A DNA stretch of 36,205 bases from JANXXV01 sp038230275. GTDB lineage: Bacteria > Acidobacteriota > Terriglobia > Bryobacterales > Bryobacteraceae. Positions 31,200-36,205 of this stretch are shown here, piece by piece. Numbering within the stretch: the stretch's first letter is position 1; every line of letters begins with the position of its first letter. Under the pieces are notes generated by a model. It was not told the origin of the DNA and made no database searches. It saw only the letters and a program-made list of their open reading frames with translations. A program made the translations under genes and the position numbers. Where the stretch lies: the NCBI GenBank assembly GCA_038230275.1, contig JBBRNO010000055.1, positions 1-36,205 of the forward strand. The letters run 5' to 3'.

Positions 31200-32186
31200 T
31201 TAGCGTCGAAGCCGGGCACGTACCGCCGCTTTCGACATCTGCACTACCGTGGCGGGCCAATCGGTCCCGGTATGTGTGTTCAGTTTGACCAGCGTCTCCA
31301 TTATCCGCGAGTGGGCGTTCCATCCCCAGCGGGCATAGCGCGAGATCTCCTTTCGGTGGCCTTCCGTTTCGTAGCCAAGTTCCCGCAGTAAGTCGCCGGC
31401 CACGGATTCAAATAGGATGCGTTGCCGCAGGGTGGCGTTGGTTTTCCACTTGGCCACGTTTTCCTTCACGATGGCGGGTTGACCGTTAAAGCCTCCCGTA
31501 AACGGACGAAACGCGGGAATACGATGCGCGCGTTCTTCGTTCGGCAGCAAGTTCTGCAGCAACATAGCCGGATCAAACGGTTCGTTCAGAAAATCGCAAA
31601 GCCGGCGAAGTGTGGCTTCCACGTCGCCTACCAGTGCTTCATAATTCACTTCGATATAGGTGGTTTTTGGGAGAGCGGCTCCAGCTTGCCTGCCCGCACT
31701 CACTAGCGACCGCCAGTAAGACGCCGCCGTGAACCAATTCTCCGGTCCGTATGGAAAGGTGATCAACGAATGAGCCACATCGCGGCCATCCCTGAAGACA
31801 TGAATGAATTGAGCGTGCGGGAAAATGGCGGCCAGGGTAGGGATGTGCAGGATGTTCTGTGGAGTCTTGTCGCCCCATCTCTGTTTCCCTTCTGTCCGCA
31901 TCCACGTTTGGAACAGCTCGTCGATCATGTCGGCGTAGGAACGGCAAGCGACCAGCGCCGATTCGTTGAAGCGGCACTTCCAGCGGCGAATCCATAGCAA
32001 CTTAAGAAACACGTCCGTCAATCGCCGGGCCTCGGCCTGGTTGGCGGGATCGCCGTAGGCCTGATAAAGCTGCGGGATGAAATGGGTTTCACGCGGAAAC
32101 GACAGCCGTGGATGCGAGCGCAAGAGGTTGCGCAAAAGCGTGGTGCCGCTTCGCGGACAGCCAACGATGAAAATAGGAGCCGCCAT
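31200..32186 (-). CDS. Sulfotransferase family protein
   Basis: 328 aa from ATG complement(32184..32186), preceded by GGAAGGG; the longer frame (to 32240) enters the MITE-like element and lacks family character. Transfers the sulfuryl group of PAPS to an acceptor. The 5'-phosphosulfate loop is IFIVGCPRSGTTLLRNLL (Cys10 to Thr16), the 3'-phosphate segment is FIHVFRDGRDVAHSLI, and GDKTPQNILHI carries the usual Lys/Thr region. The C-terminal half is of the bacterial tyrosylprotein-sulfotransferase-like type (YEALVGDVEATLRRLCDFL). Acceptor unknown. The APS kinase at 9197-9721 would supply its PAPS. No signal peptide. The 100 bp after the gene hold nothing recognisable. Confidence 0.9.
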   Translation of the reverse strand: MAAPIFIVGCPRSGTTLLRNLLRSHPRLSFPRETHFIPQLYQAYGDPANQAEARRLTDVFLKLLWIRRWKCRFNESALVACRSYADMIDELFQTWMRTEGKQRWGDKTPQNILHIPTLAAIFPHAQFIHVFRDGRDVAHSLITFPYGPENWFTAASYWRSLVSAGRQAGAALPKTTYIEVNYEALVGDVEATLRRLCDFLNEPFDPAMLLQNLLPNEERAHRIPAFRPFTGGFNGQPAIVKENVAKWKTNATLRQRILFESVAGDLLRELGYETEGHRKEISRYARWGWNAHSRIMETLVKLNTHTGTDWPATVVQMSKAAVRARLRR

Positions 32187-32239
32187 CGCTACCCTTCCAG
32201 ATTCGCACAGGAAACGGGCGCGACCGAACCGAAGTGGCA

Positions 32240-32399
32240 AGCTAGTGTCCTGTCCGTCAAATAACTGGACACAAGAAACGGCTTGCTCACGCGCGCGGCT
32301 CGGTCTCGAACTCGTTGCTGCAACAGTATTTTCCGAGCCGCGACTGTAACGGAGCGTCTTCCGTTAGTGTCCACCCAATTCGCGGACACTACACTAGCT
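32240..32399. mobile_element. 160-bp MITE-like element with 33-nt imperfect terminal inverted repeats
   Basis: The first and last 33 bases are inverted copies matching at 25 positions: AGCTAGTGT (9 of 9), TGTCCG (6 of 6) and TGGACAC (7 of 7) separated by variable bases. Each end also contains its own hairpin, TGTCC-N11-GGACA. There is no coding capacity, so it is a non-autonomous or decayed element. It lies between the ligase-fusion gene and the sulfotransferase gene; the stop codon of the fusion gene (complement 32394..32396) is inside the right inverted repeat. Copy B of the dispersed repeat (32251-32326) is its left half. No target-site duplication beyond the repeat ends was clear. Confidence 0.7.
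32251..32326 (+). repeat. Copy B of the dispersed repeat
   Basis: 76-bp counterpart of 30731-30800, with the intact TGTCCG at its left end and a six-base insertion before TTGCTGCAACAG. It forms the left half of the 160-bp element at 32240-32399. Confidence 0.8.
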
Positions 32400-34955
32400 G
32401 ATCCGCAGTTTGGCCACAGCTTCCTGCAGCATGCGGGCGGCTTCGGCGGGCTCCACGGCAGCATCCAACCGGACGAGATCTCCGATGCGGATGACAATTT
32501 CGCCGGAACGGAACCAGCCACTGCCACGCGCTTTCAACCGTCCAACGCCGGCCAGATAGACGGGGATTGCGTCCGTGTGCAGTTCCTTCCACAGAAGCCC
32601 TGCGCCTGTTTGGAAGGCGTGCAATTCGCCATCGGGACTGCGGCGTCCCTCCGGAAAAACCAACACGTGAAAGCCCCTGTCTATCGCGTGACCAGCATGC
32701 GTGAAGCTTTCCCGGAACCCGCTCTTTTGGGGCAGCGGAAAAACATTGAACAGGGCCGTCGCCAACCAATATCCGGCCGGCGCCAGCAGATTGACGAACC
32801 AGTGGACTTGCCCTCTTCCGGCGCGCATGTCGCGCAACAACTCTCCGCCCATTGCGATGGCGACGTTCCGCCGCATAGGGCTAGGCAAAGCGTATAAAAT
32901 CAAGGGCACATCATAGGCTGTGACGTGATTGCAGACCAGCAAGACGCGCTTTAGAGGCTGGTGTTTCAGCAGCGATTCGACCCGTGGAGCGGCCAGCGCC
33001 CAAACCAGAGGGCGCATCACTGCTTCGATGAAGATACCCCGGATGAGGCGCTGCGGGCTCGACCATGGCCACAAAGGATAGGTATGCTCGCCCGCTTCGG
33101 GGGCGGTTTGCCGCGGGCTGGTTTGCAAAGCTTGTGGCTCTGCTGCCGTGTTCCGCAGCAGCAGGCGCAGCTCGCCCAGAGTCTTTATTTCTTGCCAGTC
33201 CGATTCGTCAGCCTGAATGCCAAACTGCGTCTCGAGCTCGGCCAGCAATTCCACTTTTCCCAAACTATCGAGGTGTAGATCTTCAGAGAGCAAGGTCTGA
33301 TCGGCTAACGCCGAGGTGTCTTCCCCGCTGATTCGGTGAAGAATGGCCGCCAGGGTATTGCCGCTGATGGCGGCGGGTGCACCGTCGCGAATGGACGGCG
33401 CCAGCAACCGGGCCACTTCGCGGCGGACCACTTTGCCGGTGGATGTGCGCGGCAAATCAGGCTCCGGCCAGATCTGCCACCGGCGGATCTGTTGATATTC
33501 GGCAAGCTCGCGATTCGCTACTTGCACGACGGACGCCGGATCCGCCGCGCCTCTGAGGACCAGAACCGCCAGCGGCTCAGGCCCCGTGCGTCCTTGCATT
33601 TCAACCACGGTACAGGCTTTGATCTCCGGCTGTTTCAGCAGCACGGCTTCCAGATCTTCCGGGTAAATATTGAGCCCGGCGGCTGTGACAATCACGTCCT
33701 TCTTGCGCCCGCGATACCGTAGATTTCCCGCCGCATCCACCGAGGCCAGGTCGCCTGTCTCCAGCCAATCGGATTCACGCTGGCGGAGCACGCCGTTCTC
33801 CCAAACCGCGGTAGATACGGTTTCCCCGCGGACCAGGATTTCGCCGTCGTCACCGAGACGGACTTCACGGCCCGGCAGTACTTTCCCTATGCTTCCGCGC
33901 GCCTGCCGGAAAGGATGATTAAGACTGACCAGTGCCGCCGTCTCCGTCATCCCGTAGCCCTGAATGACGGCAAACCCGAGAGATCCCCAGAACAGTTCGA
34001 GGTCCGCCGGCAAGGTGGCGCCTCCGCACACGAAGGACCAGAACTTGAACCCAAAATGGCGATGAACATCACGGAACAGCCACCAGCGCTTCCACGGAGA
34101 GGATCCTTCCGCTGCCTTAATACGGGCGCCAATATCCGGAAATTTGGCGAGCACATGGGACCGCAGAATGTCCAGAACGCGAGGTACCGCCGCCAAAACC
34201 GACAGACGGGTATCGTGAATGGACTGCACCAGGGCGCCGGCGACCATCCGTGACTCAAAGTGCACTTCGGCGGCGAGCAGCGCCGGAATCCAGATCCCCA
34301 TAAATTGCCCGAACACATGACTCAGCGGTAGCGTGTGCAGGAAACGCAGGGGATGGAAGATTCGTTCGTATTTCAGATACTTTTGAATCTCGTGCTCAAT
34401 GGGACCGAGGCTCGCCAGAACGTTGCGGTGCGTGTGTACGATTCCTTTGGGGTCGGCGGTGGTGCCCGACGTGAAAACAATCTGGAACGGATCTGTTTCA
34501 ACAAGGCCCTGGACAGGGAGGTAGTCCGGGTCCTTTGGCAGGGATTCGTCGAATTGATCGAAGTCAAGTTTCGGCAGCTCCGGATCGAGTTGGGATAACT
34601 GCGGCTGGCTGCCCGCGCAGAGTTTGGCGCCGACATCGCTTGCGACGCGGCGCGCAAATTCGGTGGATCCGGCGAGATCGATTGGCACTGCCAGCACGCC
34701 GCGCAGCAGGCACCCGAAGAACGCAGCCATCCACGGCGCTCCGTTATCGCCCCAGATCAGGACCCGATCACCCTTGCCAATGTTGCGGCGCTTGAGTTCG
34801 GCGGCAAACCGGCCCGCCATCTCCGCGAGTTGACGGTAAGACGCACGATAGTGCCGAAGGTCCTGATGGGATACGACGGCCGTCTGGTCCCCGTGGCGTT
34901 GAAAATCGGTCATCAGGGAAGCAAGGTGAGGCCGGTGTCCTGGAGTAGCGCTCAT
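32394..34955 (-). CDS. Fusion: acyl-AMP ligase - acyl carrier domain - PlsC-type acyltransferase
   Basis: 853 aa, three domains. Residues about 1-510 are an AMP-dependent synthetase (FTSGTTADPKGIVHTH, VIQGYGMTETAALVSL, WLETGDLASVD, closing LPRTSTGKVVRR with the catalytic Lys). About 525-600 is an acyl-carrier domain with DLHLDSLGKVELL, the phosphopantetheine serine being Ser564. About 640-853 is a glycerolipid acyltransferase with H-x4-D at His677-Asp682 (NHVTAYDVP) and VFPEGRRSPDGE (from Phe767). This suggests activation of a fatty acid, loading on the built-in carrier and transfer to a lysolipid or alcohol. E. coli Aas has the ligase and acyltransferase in reverse order without a carrier. 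It starts 7 nt after the membrane-protein gene. Confidence 0.9.
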   Translation of the reverse strand: MSATPGHRPHLASLMTDFQRHGDQTAVVSHQDLRHYRASYRQLAEMAGRFAAELKRRNIGKGDRVLIWGDNGAPWMAAFFGCLLRGVLAVPIDLAGSTEFARRVASDVGAKLCAGSQPQLSQLDPELPKLDFDQFDESLPKDPDYLPVQGLVETDPFQIVFTSGTTADPKGIVHTHRNVLASLGPIEHEIQKYLKYERIFHPLRFLHTLPLSHVFGQFMGIWIPALLAAEVHFESRMVAGALVQSIHDTRLSVLAAVPRVLDILRSHVLAKFPDIGARIKAAEGSSPWKRWWLFRDVHRHFGFKFWSFVCGGATLPADLELFWGSLGFAVIQGYGMTETAALVSLNHPFRQARGSIGKVLPGREVRLGDDGEILVRGETVSTAVWENGVLRQRESDWLETGDLASVDAAGNLRYRGRKKDVIVTAAGLNIYPEDLEAVLLKQPEIKACTVVEMQGRTGPEPLAVLVLRGAADPASVVQVANRELAEYQQIRRWQIWPEPDLPRTSTGKVVRREVARLLAPSIRDGAPAAISGNTLAAILHRISGEDTSALADQTLLSEDLHLDSLGKVELLAELETQFGIQADESDWQEIKTLGELRLLLRNTAAEPQALQTSPRQTAPEAGEHTYPLWPWSSPQRLIRGIFIEAVMRPLVWALAAPRVESLLKHQPLKRVLLVCNHVTAYDVPLILYALPSPMRRNVAIAMGGELLRDMRAGRGQVHWFVNLLAPAGYWLATALFNVFPLPQKSGFRESFTHAGHAIDRGFHVLVFPEGRRSPDGELHAFQTGAGLLWKELHTDAIPVYLAGVGRLKARGSGWFRSGEIVIRIGDLVRLDAAVEPAEAARMLQEAVAKLRIS

Positions 34956-34962
34956 AGACGGA

Positions 34963-35667
34963 TCAATCGCTCACGGCTAGTTCGCCAGGAACGATGGGGC
35001 GTGTGCGCGGCATCAGGCCGGCTCTGGCGGCGAGCCCGGCAATCCCGAGGATTCCCGCGAAGATCGCTAATTTCAAGATGTCTGCCCAGCCCTCTCTTGG
35101 CAGCGTCTTCCACATCAACCACAGTACGGGTTGAGCCAGGCAAACCGCCCAGACGGCTCCGTAGAAGTATCGGCGTTCGTATCCTTCGCCTTTGGTGGAA
35201 GGCAGGACCCGCGGCAATTTTCCAAGAGCGCCAAGCGTCAAAACGATGGCGGCCAATGGGAAATAGGCTAACTCATAAATCTGCCGCAGGTACCATTTCC
35301 CGGTGACTGCGGCGACCAACAACCCGGCCAGGTTGAGAAGTGCGTAACAGATGACGGCGTTCCAGGCGAACGTGTAGCAGATGCGCCGGTACAGAGGATT
35401 CGGTTTGTCTTCGGTGAAGCGGATGATGTAGGGAGCGGGTTCCACACCGGGCAATTGCCCACGCAAGCCCGCGGCGCCCGTGCCCAGCAGCACCACGCAG
35501 AGCCACCCGAACAGGCGGTAATCGGCCCCGTGTTCAAAGAGTGAAAATATCCATGGGCCTGGGGTTAGGAAAAAAACGGCAATCCAGATGGGCCAGTGGG
35601 AGAGCCGATAGTGGAGCTTGTTGCGCGACCGGATCTTACGCTGGCTATCCAGCTCGAGCCTGGGCAT
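34963..35667 (-). CDS. Multi-pass membrane protein of unknown function
   Basis: 234 aa with a basic cytoplasmic N-terminus and about six hydrophobic helices: WPIWIAVFFLTPGPWIFSLF, FGWLCVVLLGTGAAGL, ICYALLNLAGLLVAAVTG, LAYFPLAAIVLTLGALG, YGAVWAVCLAQPVLWLMW and LAIFAGILGIAGLAARAG. A loop after helix two (GVEPAPYIIRFTEDKPNPLYRR) is notably conserved-looking. No family recognised. It is the first gene of a two-gene unit; the ligase-acyltransferase fusion begins 7 nt later, so it may act on the same lipid, for example as its carrier or as a membrane partner. Preceded by a perfect -10 box. Confidence 0.75.
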   Translation of the reverse strand: MPRLELDSQRKIRSRNKLHYRLSHWPIWIAVFFLTPGPWIFSLFEHGADYRLFGWLCVVLLGTGAAGLRGQLPGVEPAPYIIRFTEDKPNPLYRRICYTFAWNAVICYALLNLAGLLVAAVTGKWYLRQIYELAYFPLAAIVLTLGALGKLPRVLPSTKGEGYERRYFYGAVWAVCLAQPVLWLMWKTLPREGWADILKLAIFAGILGIAGLAARAGLMPRTRPIVPGELAVSD

Positions 35668-35674
35668 TGAGGTG

Positions 35675-35680
35675 ATTATA
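35675..35680 (-). promoter_or_regulatory. -10 box TATAAT, probable leaderless promoter
   Basis: On the minus strand a perfect TATAAT is followed by seven bases and then the ATG of the membrane-protein gene. No ribosome-binding site and no -35 consensus at 16-18 bp are seen. It would drive the membrane protein and lipid-enzyme pair. Confidence 0.5.
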
Positions 35681-35747
35681 GACTGAAGTTCGGGTGAGGC
35701 TCGTTTGGCTTTGGGTGGATTGAAGATTGCGAACGCAGGTCGATGCG

Positions 35748-35867
35748 TTAGCGGGCCACGGCCTCGAAGGGCATGCAGGTGTCAGGCTCGAGGGCGTTCA
35801 CGATTCCAGCCGCGAGAGCAAGCGTCGCTGTCGCCGGCGCCACCCGAGACGTAGACGCTGATTTCAT
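35748..35867 (-). other. Tiny ORF with ribosome-binding site (uncertain)
   Basis: 39 codons from ATG complement(35865..35867), preceded by GGTGGAG at a 5-nt distance. The product starts MKSAS, has an Ala-rich mildly hydrophobic middle (ATATLALAAGIVNALE) and ends with one Cys. It may encode a small exported peptide or be chance. It belongs to the 459-bp stretch 35668-36126, in which no larger gene could be supported. Confidence 0.2.
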
Positions 35868-35912
35868 GGAGCTCCACCCCTTTTTTCAAACAGTCTTTCC
35901 TGAAGATTCGGC

Positions 35913-36065
35913 TCAGTAAGTACGCGCCTCCGCAAGAGGCGATGACAGCAGCCCGCTCGACACAAGTACGCCGCCCTGGCCATACAGACAAACCATCACC
36001 ACGGCAATAGCGGAAAGCGATATGGGAGCAAGGTACAGACGAGCAGGCCTATCGTATGAATCCAT
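35913..36065 (-). other. Small ORF with one membrane helix (uncertain)
   Basis: 50 codons from ATG complement(36063..36065). It contains a hydrophobic stretch YLAPISLSAIAVVMVCLYG. No clear ribosome-binding site. It lies 45 bp ahead of the tiny ORF at 35748-35867 in the same direction. A real small membrane protein is possible, but a chance frame is equally so. Confidence 0.2.
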
Positions 36066-36126
36066 AAACCTAAATTCGGCAGTTGGAATTCCGTCGGGTG
36101 CCCGGAGAGTGTTATTACATTAGGAC

Positions 36127-36205
36127 ATGGACGAAAAATTGGGGTTGCAACCGGCTCACCCGGCGGGTGAGTTAACGGTGAGCGGACAATCGGTGGAGTC
36201 AGCCG
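36127..36205 (+). CDS. Start of an unidentified protein (cut by window edge)
   Basis: The last 79 bases form an open frame from the ATG at 36127, with AGGA close upstream. The 26 visible residues begin MDEKLGLQPAHPAGEL and continue hydrophilic; there is no signal peptide and too little to name a family. A TACATT (36117-36122 region) lies 4-5 nt before the ATG, similar to the leaderless layout seen elsewhere in the window. Confidence 0.4.
   Translation, partial: MDEKLGLQPAHPAGELTVSGQSVESA

Noticed and set aside
32189..32527. 112-codon minus-strand ORF across the 160-bp element
   Set aside because: It only links the end of the ligase fusion, in the wrong frame, with the element; the protein similarity to the frame at 30797 comes from the repeated DNA.
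35782..35991. 69-codon minus-strand ORF
   Set aside because: No start signal; it overlaps two other small frames of better appearance, and its composition looks random.

Overview
The window looks like a chromosomal segment of an acidobacterium, most likely from the Bryobacterales/Solibacter side of the phylum. This is inferred from gene content: a carboxypeptidase-regulatory/TonB-receptor-like outer-membrane protein, a VWFA-related secreted protein, a remnant of an ADOP-type FtsX permease, tandem Tat-exported Gfo/Idh/MocA oxidoreductases, and a cytochrome c/copper-monooxygenase-like protein. No rRNA, tRNA, CRISPR array, phage or intact transposase was seen. Most of the segment is ordinary, tightly packed chromosome. 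The stretch from about 30.4 to 32.4 kb is visibly disturbed by decayed repeats.

Layout. 1-2.0 kb (minus): start of xseA preceded by a secreted VWFA protein. 2.1-7.7 kb (plus): nitrogen cluster glnA-MOSC-glnE and a secreted TPR-like protein; the GlnA adenylylation tyrosine falls exactly at residue 397 and its modifying enzyme GlnE is two genes away. 7.8-10.6 kb (plus): a secreted unknown, then an overlapping sulfate-assimilation set (4Fe-4S APS/PAPS reductase, APS kinase, PHP phosphoesterase). 10.8-12.8 kb (minus): copD-ygfZ-vapB-vapC. 12.85-19.2 kb (plus): a cytochrome c/PHM-like copper protein, an ABC-2 exporter and an outer-membrane receptor, with very short gaps. 19.3-22.7 kb (plus): gyrA and larE. 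22.7-23.5 kb (plus): a candidate toxin-antitoxin pair with an unrecognised antitoxin and a PIN toxin. 23.6-27.8 kb (minus): a CtpA-like S41 protein whose catalytic Ser and Lys are both replaced, an FmdB zinc ribbon and two paralogous Gfo/Idh oxidoreductases. 28-29.5 kb (plus): a PilT-family ATPase and an EthD-like protein. 29.5-32.2 kb: EamA protein, small unknowns, ADOP remnant, Flp-pilin-like ORF, sulfotransferase. 32.24-32.40 kb: a 160-bp MITE-like element. 32.4-35.7 kb (minus): a membrane protein followed by an 853-aa fusion of acyl-AMP ligase, acyl carrier and PlsC acyltransferase. At the right edge a plus-strand gene begins.

The strongest points for a second look are: (i) the S41 pseudoprotease (Thr292/Asp317 in place of the Ser/Lys dyad, with the family's 25-residue spacing kept); (ii) the heme plus two-copper-site protein divergent from copD; (iii) a PHP enzyme that may be the pAp phosphatase of the sulfate operon; (iv) the ligase-ACP-acyltransferase fusion; (v) the new antitoxin/PIN pair; (vi) four genes with a near-consensus -10 box exactly 6-7 nt before the ATG, suggesting leaderless transcripts; and (vii) the 160-bp element whose inverted repeat supplies the stop codon of the fusion gene. 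All assignments come from reading motifs by eye, without database searches.
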